Positions 37,819 through 46,511 of a stretch of DNA of 64,000 nucleotides are shown here, one piece after another. Within the stretch, counting starts at the first letter, position 1, and each line of letters begins with the position of its first letter. Position numbers and translations under genes: made by a program. The notes under the pieces are model-generated. The model was not told the DNA's origin and made no database searches. It saw nothing but the letters and a program-made list of their open reading frames with translations. This DNA is from Burkholderia sp. BCC0322 (GTDB taxonomy: Bacteria > Pseudomonadota > Gammaproteobacteria > Burkholderiales > Burkholderiaceae), in contig NZ_CADFDU010000002.1 in assembly GCF_902833045.1 (NCBI RefSeq), positions 186,001 to 250,000 of the forward strand, read 5' to 3'.

Positions 37819-39057
37819 ATGAACGAACGCACTAATCAGTCTCGGTCGCCTCGGCTTACTTCATCCGATCGACCGTTCAGGCTCGACGAATTCGAAGTGC
37901 ATAGCAAGCTTGCGTTGGCAATCGCCTCGCTTCCGGGCATCAGTCGTGCGGACCTGTCCCGCGATACCGGGTTCGCCCGTTCAACCGTCTCGCAATTGAT
38001 CCAACCACTCATTGATGCCGGGCTTGTTATTGAGCATGCGGCCGGCCCAAGCGGCCGTGGTCGCCCCTGTACCCGACTATCGATTAATCCGCGAGCGGGG
38101 CTAATCCTTGTCGCAGACATTGGCGCAAGTCACGGCCGACTGGTTGTCGCGGACCTAGGACAACATTCGCTGGCCGAGCATCACTTCGATGTTGATCTTG
38201 CGGCTGGGCCAAATGTTGTCCTTGATCAACTCGCCGACGACTTCATGAGGATGGTGGCTGGCCGAAATCTCGCGAAACTGCCTATACGCGCAGTTGTTGT
38301 TGGCCTTCCAAGCCCAGTCGATTTTGGTCGCGGTGTTTGCGTCAGACCGCCAATCATGCCCGACTGGGACGAATTTCCCGTATCAACATATCTGCAACAT
38401 CGATTACGCGCCCCCATTCCAGTTCTTGTCGACAATGATGCCAATCTCATGGCGCTCGGTGAAGCTCGCATGCGGCCGGCGACGCAGTCACCATTAATTT
38501 TTGCAAAGATATCCACGGGGATCGGTTGCGGCATCGTAACCGCAGACGGACAACTACATCGAGGTATTGACGGCGCCGCAGGAGATATCGGGCACATACG
38601 CGTGGCCGGGCATGACGACACTGTGTGTAGATGCGGCAACATCGGCTGCATCGAGGCTGTAGCGTCAGCCACTGCGCTGCTGCGTCAACTCGGTCAGATC
38701 GCTAACGCCACACCGACGATTGAAGATCTCGCCTGGCTCATCAAAGTCCGGGATCCAGTCGCAATCCGTTTGATCCGCGACGCAGCGACGAAAATTGGTG
38801 AGGTGATGGCAATGCTCGTGCACATACTAAATCCAGCAACGATCGTCCTGGGTGGCCGCTTGACCCGGATCAGCAACGACTTGCTCGCGGGCGTACGGGC
38901 TGTCGTGTACCAACGTGCCTTACCCCTGGCCACACGCAGTCTATTGATCGAAAGTACCTCGCCGGATCGGTATGTGGGGACAATCGGCGGCATCGTACTT
39001 GCCACCGAACATGTACTGTCTGGTCGTGGAATCGCGGTGATTTTGCGCGACGATTGA
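37819..39057 (+). CDS. ROK-family transcriptional regulator
   Basis: A 412-aa protein of the NagC/XylR/Mlc type. A winged HTH occupies residues ~30-75 (ISRADLSRDTGFARSTVSQLIQPLIDAGLV). The ROK fold follows: LVADIGASHGRLVVADL (phosphate-binding-like), VVVGLPSPVDF, VDNDANLMALGEAR, KISTGIGCGIV, GAAGDIGHIRV and the zinc motif CRCGNIGCIEAVAS (Cys-x-Cys-Gly-x2-Gly-Cys). Such proteins repress sugar catabolic operons and are relieved by a sugar ligand. Its head-to-head arrangement with the dehydrogenase-isomerase-MFS unit suggests it controls that unit. Coding region intact. Confidence 0.88.
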   Translation: MNERTNQSRSPRLTSSDRPFRLDEFEVHSKLALAIASLPGISRADLSRDTGFARSTVSQLIQPLIDAGLVIEHAAGPSGRGRPCTRLSINPRAGLILVADIGASHGRLVVADLGQHSLAEHHFDVDLAAGPNVVLDQLADDFMRMVAGRNLAKLPIRAVVVGLPSPVDFGRGVCVRPPIMPDWDEFPVSTYLQHRLRAPIPVLVDNDANLMALGEARMRPATQSPLIFAKISTGIGCGIVTADGQLHRGIDGAAGDIGHIRVAGHDDTVCRCGNIGCIEAVASATALLRQLGQIANATPTIEDLAWLIKVRDPVAIRLIRDAATKIGEVMAMLVHILNPATIVLGGRLTRISNDLLAGVRAVVYQRALPLATRSLLIESTSPDRYVGTIGGIVLATEHVLSGRGIAVILRDD

Positions 39058-39247
39058 CTTCTGAGGCGGACTGTTAGCCTCGAGCATTGGAACATCTGAA
39101 ATCGAGGAGATGGGCAAGGCGATCATCGACGACGATTAGTCGGCACAGATCTAGACATCATGTATGGACCTGCCGCACCTCAAGGTACGCGGATTAAGCT
39201 TGAGGTCGGTTACTCCGCGGCTCAGAGCCGCATTGAGGGGGCAGGTC

Positions 39248-40142
39248 ATGAACAAGTTTAGCAAGTACGTGGGCCTGGATGTACATCAGGAAACGATCGC
39301 CGTGGCGGTTGCCGACACGGCCGGAGAGCTGCGGTATATGGGCGAGATCGTGAACACGCCCGAGGCCATCGCGAAACTGGTGGCACAGATCAAGCGCGGC
39401 ACGGGAAGGTTGTCGTTCTGCTACGAAGCCGGCCCCTGCGGCTACACAATTTTGCCGACAGCTGCTTGAGCTCAAGCAGGACTGTCAGGTCGTGGCGCCG
39501 TCGCTGATTCCGAAGAAGCCGGGCGAACGTGTGAAGACCGACCGGCGCGATGCCCTAAGCCTGGCACGCCTGCATCGCGCGGGCGAGTTAAGCCCCGTGT
39601 GGATTCCGGATAAGGCACAAGAGGCGCTGCGCGATCTGACCCGTGCGCGGGAGGACATGAAGCATCTGCAACGCCAGGCCAAGCAACGGCTGCTGTCATT
39701 TCTGTCGCGCCATGGCCATCGCTACGCGGGCCGCTCGAGGTGGACGCAAGCGCACTGGCGCTGGCTGGAAGGCATCAAGTTCACCCGGCCGGAGCAACAA
39801 ATTGTGTTGCAGGAATATATCGACACGGTGCAGGCCTGTGGCAGCCGTGTGGCCAGTCTGGACCGCGAAGTCGAGACAGCCGCGCACGCCAGCCCGGTTT
39901 GGCCAGTGATCGAGGCGTTGATGGCGTTGCGCGGCATCTGTTTGCTTGCGGCTGTGACGGTGGTCGCGGAACTCGGCGATCTCGCACGCTTCGCTGGCGC
40001 GCCCGAACTGATGGCCTATCTGGGTCTGGTGCCAAGCGAACACTCCAGCGGCAAACGCGAACGCCGTGGCGCCATCACCAAGACTGGCAACAGCCATGTG
40101 CGACGCGTGCTGGTTGAAGCAGCGTGGACCTACCGTCATCGG
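39248..40142 (+). pseudogene. IS110-family transposase, frameshifted and 3'-truncated
   Basis: From the ATG at 39248 the DEDD domain reads KYVGLDVHQETIAVAVADTAG and LSFCYEAGPCGYTI, then is lost at a run of T near 39450; removing one T gives [44 protein letters not shown] in a continuous frame. The C-terminal domain follows (LRGICLLAAVTVVAELGDLARF, YLGLVPSEHSSGKRERRGAITKTGNSHVRRVLVEAAW). At TYRHR (~40142) it fuses in frame to an IS3 tail and the normal last ~70 residues are missing. A hairpin-rich leader (39165-39247) precedes it. Confidence 0.85.
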
Positions 40143-40283
40143 TTCAACAATCGTAGGCTGTTCGGCCCGATCGGCGACATCCCGCCGGCCGAAGCCGAGC
40201 AAGCTTACTATCGGCAGTTTGAGAACGTCGCCAAGGCGGCTTGACTCAAACAAAACGGTCTCCCGTAAACCCGGGGCGATTCA
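40143..40283 (+). mobile_element. Right end of an IS3-family element
   Basis: In frame with the IS110 fragment are the last ~33 codons of an IS3-type OrfB (FNNRRLFGPIGDIPPAEAEQAYYRQ ... stop at 40244). The terminal inverted repeat, read inward, begins TGAATCGCCCCGGGTTTACG at 40283, close to the TGAAGCGGCCCGGGTTTTTCG end at 46512. Only this right end remains. Confidence 0.75.
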
Positions 40284-40507
40284 ACCAGCAAGCCGATCAC
40301 ACCCTGTTCACGCCACGTGAGGGCCCAGTTGTAGACCGACTGACCGCTCACACCAAGTTTCGCGCCAACGGCCAGCGGACGCAGCTTGCCGCCTGCCAGC
40401 ATCAGCAGAGCGGCCGCCCGCGTGCGCATGTCCTGGTACGGGTGATTGATCGACAGCTGCTGCAAGGTCTGCTCCTCGACTTCAGTCAGTACCACGACGC
40501 ACTTCAT
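40284..40507 (-). pseudogene. IS630-family transposase, N-terminal HTH only
   Basis: From the ATG at 40507 the protein reads MKCVVVLTEVEEQTLQQL, RTRAAALLMLAGGKLRPLAVGAKLGVSGQSVYNWALTWREQGVIGLL, the HTH of IS630 transposases. Identity ends exactly where the IS3 terminal repeat begins, so the gene was interrupted there. GGAG lies 7 nt before the ATG. Confidence 0.75.
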
Positions 40508-40684
40508 GAAAGACTCCTGTGTATGCGGTTCGCCGAAGTTAACAAACTTCAATCTCGTTTACCAGCAACACTTAGCGCTTCTAAGGCATGAAAGTTCACC
40601 TGTCGGATAGATCACGGGCCGCTTTCTACCCGACTCTAGGCCGCCCCGCAAGGTCCCTCCTGAACAAAGCCGGAGACAGCCCGG

Positions 40685-41503
40685 TCAGTTGATCGGTGAG
40701 ACGATGCCGCCGTTGATGTAGCTGGTGGTCCCCGTCATCCAGCGCGCCTCCGGCGAAACGAGGTAGAGCACGAGGCCGGTGATGTCCCCGATGTTGCCGA
40801 TGCCTCCGTCGATCGACATCGACTTGAGCCACGCAATGTTTTCATCGGATTCGGCGGGATAGAAGAAGGACGTGTCGAGCGGCCCCGGTGCGACGCAGTT
40901 GACTGTGACGCCGCGGGAACCCAGTTCCTTCGCGAGCGCCTTGCTGAAGTGCTCGAGGGGGGCCTTGCTGCCCGCGTAACCGGCATAGGTGGGCGCAAAA
41001 GCCGCCACCATCGTGGTGACGAAGCTGAGAATGCGCCCGTCGTCAGCGAGCTTTTTCGAGGCTTCCTTGAGCAGGAAGAACGCCGCCTTGGCATTGACAT
41101 CGAACAGATCGTCGAAATCCGCTTCTTCGAACTCGGCGAGCGGCTTGCGAATAATCTTGCCGACTGTATTGATGAGAATGTCGACCTTTCCGAACTTGGC
41201 GATGGCGGCGTCGAACAAGACCGTCGCCTGCGCTGGCTTCGTCAGATCGGCCTGCAGAACCAGCGCCTCGCGTCCACGCTTGCGCACGGCGACCGCGGTT
41301 TCCTCGGCCTGGGCCAGCTTGTTCGCCGAGTTGTAATGGACCACGATGTCGGCGCCCTCCTCCGCCAACAGCTCCGCAAGCGCGCGACCGACGTTGGCCG
41401 ACGCGCCGGCGATGATGGCGGTCTTGCCGGTGAAGCGACGCGCACCGGTACTCGTCGCCGAAGGAAAGGTCTTGGCGACTTTCTGATGGGAAATGGCAAC
41501 CAT
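40685..41503 (-). CDS. SDR-family oxidoreductase
   Basis: A 272-aa classical short-chain dehydrogenase. The cofactor motif is TAIIAGASANVGRALAEL (T-G-x3-G-x-G variant); then VLQADLT, ILINTVGKI (NAG variant) and YAGYAGSKAPLEHFSKAL (YxxxK catalytic pair). At the usual catalytic Ser position there is Thr (FVTTMVAAFAPTYAGY). The C-terminus has VNCVAPGPLDTSFFYP and TGTTSYINGG. GGAG lies 7 nt before the ATG. It is a clear paralogue of the SDR at 44731. Substrate unknown; it faces left with a cluster that includes an aldehyde dehydrogenase. Confidence 0.87.
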   Translation of the reverse strand: MVAISHQKVAKTFPSATSTGARRFTGKTAIIAGASANVGRALAELLAEEGADIVVHYNSANKLAQAEETAVAVRKRGREALVLQADLTKPAQATVLFDAAIAKFGKVDILINTVGKIIRKPLAEFEEADFDDLFDVNAKAAFFLLKEASKKLADDGRILSFVTTMVAAFAPTYAGYAGSKAPLEHFSKALAKELGSRGVTVNCVAPGPLDTSFFYPAESDENIAWLKSMSIDGGIGNIGDITGLVLYLVSPEARWMTGTTSYINGGIVSPIN

Positions 41504-41640
41504 GTCGATACTCCTATTTTAAAAAGAGAAGCCCATTACGGGCGTCCTCATACCTCGCCCAACGGCGATGAAACTGGATAGGGGCGGTTCGGCACCCAAC
41601 CAAGCAGCGGAAATTCTGCGCGTTGGGCTCAAGCATCGTT

Positions 41641-42417
41641 TCATGTCGGGCTCGAAGCGATAGATTGCCCATTGCAGACGACCCCGGTCGCATTTGCCGC
41701 GGTATGCAAGCCACGGCGCATCGCACCCGCTAACGCCAGCCGCCCTCGGCATGTATCTCCGCAACGCGCATCGCCGGCCGGGTGGCGATGCTCGCTCCAT
41801 GCTCGCGCGAGGGTTCGACACGCATGTATCGGCCCGCCCCGCCCACCTAATCCGAAGAGTCCGCCACCCGCGAGCACGGCGCCCTCCTCCGGCGTCGCCT
41901 CTCGCCCGAAAATGTGGCTCCAATGCGGAAATCGAACGAAGCGCGCGACGATGTCACGATAGCCGGTTGCGTGCGACAGCAAATGCTGCCCCGGCCTCGC
42001 GTTCAGCTCGACCGAAAGTGCCTCGTCGCCGGGATCTTCCGGACGCGCGAATGGCAGACAGAAATACAGGCGCAGCGGACGATCGACTCGCGCCACCCAC
42101 CCTCGCTCGCAAGCGTGACGCGCAAAATGACGCGCGAGGAAATCGGTCGCATACATATGACCGCCCCGAAACGCGCTTCGGGGAAACTGGTCGATCAGCA
42201 ACAGCAGTGCCAGCGTCCCGGACGGCGTGTCCAGCCCGCCGTTCAGCTCGCGCCGCGCGGCCGCGAAATGCATGTCGCGGAAGCGATCGCGAAAGCGGCG
42301 ATAGAATTCGGGATGCTTCGCGAACCATCGTTTCGGTTCCGCGTCGTTCCAGAACGAGATCACTTGTTCCAACGAGTGCGCTGATGGCGACCGCGTGCGC
42401 AATCGACAACGACTCAC
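41641..42417 (-). CDS. DUF924-family protein with abnormal C-terminus
   Basis: Residues ~15-195 match DUF924: EQVISFWNDAEPKRWFAKHPEFYRRFRDRF, LALLLLIDQFPRSAFRGG, ATDFLARHFARHA, RLYFCLPFARPEDPGDE, RFPHWSHIFGREATPEEGAVLAGGG. Family proteins end shortly after this point, but here the frame runs on ~60 residues in an unrelated, Arg/Ala-rich sequence. A small indel near the native stop probably created the extension. Function of the family is unknown; some are described as helical, TPR-like. Its ATG overlaps the stop of the upstream small membrane protein (ATGA, 42414-42417). Confidence 0.75.
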   Translation of the reverse strand: MSRCRLRTRSPSAHSLEQVISFWNDAEPKRWFAKHPEFYRRFRDRFRDMHFAAARRELNGGLDTPSGTLALLLLIDQFPRSAFRGGHMYATDFLARHFARHACERGWVARVDRPLRLYFCLPFARPEDPGDEALSVELNARPGQHLLSHATGYRDIVARFVRFPHWSHIFGREATPEEGAVLAGGGLFGLGGRGGPIHACRTLARAWSEHRHPAGDARCGDTCRGRLALAGAMRRGLHTAANATGVVCNGQSIASSPT

Positions 42418-42683
42418 GCGCGCGGAACCAGCGCGGCCGCGACGAGCGCAATGGCAGCCGGCATACCGAACACGACGAGCAGGACCGGCAGTTCTTCGCG
42501 CACGCTGTATCCCGCTCTATACACACCCACCCACAGATTGGCGAGCGACACGCCGAACCAGACCGGCACGAATACCTTGGCGGCCAACGCCAACGTCGGC
42601 GCGGACGTGCCCCAAAGGTACCCAAACAGCAGGAATACCGCCAGCAGCAACAGGCCAGCGACGATCGTCCAGAGCGTATGCAT
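42414..42683 (-). CDS. Small membrane protein with three predicted helices
   Basis: An 89-aa protein from the ATG at 42683 (GGGAG 8 nt upstream). Hydrophobic segments: LWTIVAGLLLLAVFLLFGYLWG, LALAAKVFVPVWFGVSLANLWVGV and LPVLLVVFGMPAAIALVAAAL. Family not certain. It lies between the aldehyde dehydrogenase and DUF924 genes and is translationally coupled to the latter. A longer frame to 42989 overlaps the aldehyde dehydrogenase and is not credible. Confidence 0.7.
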   Translation of the reverse strand: MHTLWTIVAGLLLLAVFLLFGYLWGTSAPTLALAAKVFVPVWFGVSLANLWVGVYRAGYSVREELPVLLVVFGMPAAIALVAAALVPRA

Positions 42684-42706
42684 GGGTTGTCTCCCGTTGG
42701 TATCGA

Positions 42707-44083
42707 TCAGGCGAATACGCCGAGCAACTTGTCGATGTCCTTGTCGGCATAAGGGGGAAACACATCGAGCAAAGCGTCGGGATTGCCGATCAGCATTGAT
42801 TTGGTATTGCTCAGTGCGTCGAAACCCTCCTTGCCGTAGTACTTCCCCATTCCGCTGTTGCCAACACCACCAAACGGCACGCTGTCGATCCAACAATGCA
42901 GGTTGGTCTGGTTCACGCAGCCGCCGCCGAACGACAGCCCGTTCAACACCAGATCGAGATTGCCCGGGTGATTGCTGAATACGTAGCACGCGAGCGGTTT
43001 CTGCTTGCGCTTCATCACGTCGACGATCCCGCGCAGGTCACGGTACGGTAGCACCGGCAGTACTGGACCGAACACTTCCGGCGGCATCGCCGTGTCGTCC
43101 CAAGTCGACGGGTACAGGACGGTCGGCTCGACATAGCGCACCGCGATATCGTAGCGGCCGCCGTGCACGACCTTGTCCGCGACAATATAGGACGCCACGC
43201 GCTCGGCGTCATGCTCGCTGATCATCCGCGCGAAGTCGGGGCTGCGCTGCGGGTCCTCGCCGTACATCCTGGTGATCGACACCTTAAGCTTCGCGAGAAA
43301 TGCATCCGCCACCTTCCCATGAACATACACGTAGCCCGGCGCGATGCACCATTGTCCGGAGATCGCGTTATGTCCCCACGCAATCCGATCAGCCGCGACG
43401 TCGAGATTCGCGGTCTCGTCGACGATGCAGGGGTTCTGCCCACCCAGTTCCAGCAGTACCGGCGTCAGATACTCAGCGGCCGCCCGCATCACGATCTTGC
43501 CTACGGCCGAGCTGCCGGTGAAAAAAATGAAGTCGAACGGCAGTTCGAGCAGCGTGCCGATTTCCTGGCGGCCGCCCGTGACGACGGCGACGTCCTCCGG
43601 CGCGAAGTATCCCGGCACCAGAGTGGCCAGCAGCGCCGCGGTGGCGGGCGCTGTATTGGAAGCCTTGAGTACGACCGTGTTGCCCGTGGCGAGCGTGGCG
43701 ATGGCCGGATCGAGCAGCAGCAGGATCGGTGCGTTGAACGGCCCAATGACGAGCGTCACCCCATACGGCTCCTTGTAGATCACACCGCTGTTGCCCGCAG
43801 CCTCCAACGCCTTTCGAATAGCAACCAGCTGCGGCGCCATCAGCTCGTCCAAGTGTTCACGGTAGTACCGGATCACCCCGGTCGGCACCGAAATTTCGAA
43901 TAGCTGGTCGAACGGCGGCTTGCCGAAATCCTGATGCAACGCTGCGCACAGCACCTCCTGATTGTCGACCGGCATGCGCTCCATGCGTGCGAGCTGGTCG
44001 ATGCGCCATGTGCGGCTTTTCGTAACATTCGAGAGAAAGCGCGCCTGTTGCGCATCGAAGATGAACTGGAACGGATTCGACAT
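42707..44083 (-). CDS. Aldehyde dehydrogenase (class 3/coniferyl-type)
   Basis: A 458-aa protein starting MSNPFQFIFDAQQARF at 44083; the frame extends ~140 codons upstream but that part overlaps a pseudogene and has no family match. Key motifs: VTLVIGPFNAPILLLLDP, FFTGSSAVGKIVM (cofactor loop), LLELGGQNPCIV (general-base Glu), ISGQWCIAPGYVYVHG (catalytic Cys within G-Q-x-C-I-A-P), EVFGPVLPVLPY and FGGVGNSGMGKYYGKEGFDALSN. The G-Q-x-C-I-A-P pattern and C-terminus place it with class 3 or coniferyl aldehyde dehydrogenases. NAD(P)-linked oxidation of an aldehyde to acid; it clusters with SDRs and an NTF2-like relic. Confidence 0.9.
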   Translation of the reverse strand: MSNPFQFIFDAQQARFLSNVTKSRTWRIDQLARMERMPVDNQEVLCAALHQDFGKPPFDQLFEISVPTGVIRYYREHLDELMAPQLVAIRKALEAAGNSGVIYKEPYGVTLVIGPFNAPILLLLDPAIATLATGNTVVLKASNTAPATAALLATLVPGYFAPEDVAVVTGGRQEIGTLLELPFDFIFFTGSSAVGKIVMRAAAEYLTPVLLELGGQNPCIVDETANLDVAADRIAWGHNAISGQWCIAPGYVYVHGKVADAFLAKLKVSITRMYGEDPQRSPDFARMISEHDAERVASYIVADKVVHGGRYDIAVRYVEPTVLYPSTWDDTAMPPEVFGPVLPVLPYRDLRGIVDVMKRKQKPLACYVFSNHPGNLDLVLNGLSFGGGCVNQTNLHCWIDSVPFGGVGNSGMGKYYGKEGFDALSNTKSMLIGNPDALLDVFPPYADKDIDKLLGVFA

Positions 44084-44151
44084 GGGATCACCATCTTGAT
44101 GGGAAACACTCGCCCGGCTGCCCCGGAACACGGCTTCGAGAAGCGAGAAGC

Positions 44152-44469
44152 TCAGGCCTGACCGATGTCCAGCCGCGAGATCTTGCCGTCGCCGTCGAGT
44201 TCGAACTTGAAGCAGGTAGCAAAATCGCCCGAGCGATCCGAATGGAATTGCCCATAGACATCGCGCCCCCCGTTGTCGACGCGGTCGATCCGCGTGAAGC
44301 GCTCCGCGCCGATCGCCTCCTAGTTGAACGTCTGCAGAGTGCGTGGCTCGCCGTCGTTGTACAGCGACGCGCCAGCCACGAACAGAGCGGCCCAGGCCAC
44401 CCGGTCGCCCTTCTGCAATGCGTTGATTGCCAGTTTGATGGTCGGATGAGCGAGTGTGCCGATATCCAT
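44152..44469 (-). pseudogene. NTF2/SnoaL-like protein gene with internal stop
   Basis: From the ATG at 44469 the frame reads MDIGTLAHPTIKLAINALQKGDRVAWAALF and GEPRTLQTFN, meets a TAG at 44320-44322, then continues EAIGAERFTRIDRVDNG, GQFHSDRSGDFATCFKFE, GKISRLDIGQ to a TGA at 44152. The pattern is that of a small NTF2-like (SnoaL) protein. One base change explains the stop. It lies just upstream of the aldehyde dehydrogenase gene. Confidence 0.75.
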
Positions 44470-44730
44470 GTTGCCGATCCTCGATGATGGATGACTGGTC
44501 CAAGGCTTACGGTCGCCTCACGCCAATAGCAAGCTGCGAAAGACGTGCAGGGAGAGCAACCCCGGCAACCGTCGATCGCTCAAAATTCTCCGCGCGCTGT
44601 TAGTGCGGTCCGAGTGAAAGCTAGGCATCCTTGAATGTAGGTTACGGATACCGAGAAAGGACGCTCTTAACCACTTTCAGCGGTCAAATACGGACCCGCC
44701 CTCCCAGCACGAGCACGAGACATGCCCGCG

Positions 44731-45504
44731 TTACTTCGTCGTGTAGCCGCCGTTGATCAGGATCGTCTGGCCCGTGATCCACCAGCCGTCGCTGACCAGG
44801 TGACGGATGAACGGCACCACGTCCGCGATGTCAGTCAGCCCCGTCTTGGAGAACGGCGACAGCGCCGCCGCCGTCTTGTGGTACGCGACCGCATCCGCGC
44901 CTTCCGCCGGATAGAAGAATGGCGTGTCCATCGGGCCCGGCCCCACTGCCGTCACCGAAATCCCGCGTGCGCCGAACTCCTTCGCCGCCGCCCGCGTGAA
45001 GTGCTCGACCGGCGCCTTAGTGCCCGCGTAGGCCGCATAGAACGGCGTGAACGCACCCAGCAGCGACGTCACCAAGGTCACAATCTTGCCGTCGTCGTTC
45101 ACATGCTTGCCTGCCTCACGCAGGAAGAAGAACGCCGACTTCGAGTTCACCGCTGTCATCTCGTCGTACTCAGCCTCGCTGATCTCCGTGAACGACTTCT
45201 TCAGCACCTTGCCCACCGTATTGATCGCGATATCCGGACGCCCTACCGCCACGATCACGTCTGCGAACAGTTTCTCGACCGCGCCCGCGCTCGTCAGGTC
45301 CGCCTGAAATGCAACCGCTTCGGCTCCCGCAGCCTTGATCGCCGCGACCGTCTGATCCGCGTCAGCCTTTGAACCCGCGCTATTGTAGTGGACCGCCACA
45401 GCCTTCGCGCCTTGTTCCGCCAGATCCCGTGCAATCAGCCCGCCGAGATTCTTCGCACCGCCGGCGATCAAGACGGTCTTGCCTTTGATGACATGATTTT
45501 TCAA
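44731..45504 (-). CDS. SDR-family oxidoreductase, paralogue of the 40.7-kb gene
   Basis: A 257-aa protein from a TTG at 45504; AGGA lies 8 nt before it, whereas the longer frame from 45555 has no such signal. Motifs: TVLIAGGAKNLGGLIARDL (cofactor), FQADLTSAGAVEKL, DIAINTVGKVLKK, TLVTSLLGAFTPFYAAYAGTKAPVEHF (Ser and YxxxK), VGPGPMDTPFFYPAEG and ITGQTILINGGY. The shared HYNSA, FFYPAE and NTVGK blocks show common ancestry with the other SDR. Probable NAD(P)H-dependent reduction of a carbonyl substrate, in the same cluster as an aldehyde dehydrogenase. Confidence 0.85.
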   Translation of the reverse strand: MKNHVIKGKTVLIAGGAKNLGGLIARDLAEQGAKAVAVHYNSAGSKADADQTVAAIKAAGAEAVAFQADLTSAGAVEKLFADVIVAVGRPDIAINTVGKVLKKSFTEISEAEYDEMTAVNSKSAFFFLREAGKHVNDDGKIVTLVTSLLGAFTPFYAAYAGTKAPVEHFTRAAAKEFGARGISVTAVGPGPMDTPFFYPAEGADAVAYHKTAAALSPFSKTGLTDIADVVPFIRHLVSDGWWITGQTILINGGYTTK

Positions 45505-45639
45505 TTTCGTTATCCTATTTAAGTGATATATCGATCTGTTCGTGAAACTCGACAATTCACATCAAAAAATGCGAAGATTTATGCCAGAAACCTGGATCAA
45601 TCATCCAGGCATTCGGAACAATTCGTCTACTATCTCGTT

Positions 45640-45870
45640 ACCGACGTCGAATCGGTTGAAGATGCACCACACGCTCCCACATGCCTTTGCGACGCCACAG
45701 AGAGAGCGTGTACACCGTCCCTCTGCAGATCCCGCCACGGGCAGCCCGTGCGGCCAATCCAGAAAACCAACGATTGTCCGACGCCGTTCGTCCTAGATCG
45801 CCCTACTTTCCCGGCTAAACCGTTTCGATTCGTGTCCATACTTCGTCGCTCAGCAATCTTCGGGTCACCT
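45640..45870 (-). pseudogene. IS5-family transposase N-terminal remnant
   Basis: On the minus strand: GRSRTNGVGQSLVFWIGRTGCPWRDLQ, then in another frame LWRRKGMWERV. The WIxRTGxPWRDLP and W-x-x-KGVWxRV blocks are IS5 (IS427-type) hallmarks. Frameshift and truncation leave only about 70 codons. Confidence 0.65.
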
Positions 45871-45879
45871 TGGCTCGCT

Positions 45880-46300
45880 GGTGCAAAAGACAAGATGAAA
45901 ACACATTTCATCAGATGTAAACAGACCCTTGCAAAGTGCAAGCGGAAGACACGGCGTCCCAACCTGGCTCTCCTTGCCTGCGTCAAGAGATTTACGGCTA
46001 GATCTATGTATCTTTCTACGCCGGCATGTTGAACCACTCGAGCTCGTTACATCCATAGACAACACTGTCGAACCGAAGTGCATCCGCACCGTCAAAAGCC
46101 CCCAGCGCACACATTCACGCCGAGCAGTAGGCACGTCGAAGAGAGGCTCGCTTTCCTGACCACGTCGCGTTAATCGTGGCGGATGTGACCTCCCGTAGCA
46201 TTCAAATCATGGACAGGTTCATTCATCAATCTTCATCAAAGCGTACAGGGATCTGATACGCCACACCTACAAATAGTGTCACGGCAAGCTTACGCACTTG
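45880..46300. other. Spacer with no supported gene
   Basis: Frames of 60-90 codons on both strands lack motifs, initiation signals or regular composition. It lies between an IS5 remnant and a probable Tn3 remnant and is most simply transposon debris. Confidence 0.35.
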
Positions 46301-46308
46301 AAAGAGCG

Positions 46309-46511
46309 CTATCCACTCGACGTCGCATGGGAAATCGGAACCAGCCTTCCGATGTCGGTGCGCCAGTCGACGCGCAGCGCCTGGGCGGATGATTGGCCAC
46401 ACGTCTGCTCGTAGTCGTTGACGAGACGAATGAAGGCCTCGATCAGGTGATCGTTGACCTGACGAAAACGGTCGTAGGCGAAACATAGCAGGTACAAGCG
46501 CGCCACGCCGG
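46309..46511 (-). pseudogene. Probable Tn3-family TnpA fragment
   Basis: The minus-strand frame ARLYLLCFAYDRFRQVNDHLIEAFIRLVNDYEQTCGQSSAQAL resembles the LHLLCFxxHRxQRLNDNLLxxF segment of Tn3-type transposases. It is cut at 46512 by the left end of an IS3-family element. No catalytic motif is present in the surviving part. Confidence 0.5.

Noticed and set aside
41694-42752. A 352-codon plus-strand frame
   Set aside because: Overlaps the DUF924 and small membrane protein genes on the other strand and has low-complexity Arg-rich composition.
42707-44503. 598-codon version of the aldehyde dehydrogenase
   Set aside because: The first ~140 codons overlap the NTF2-like pseudogene antisense frame and resemble no aldehyde dehydrogenase; the ATG at 44083 begins the family match.
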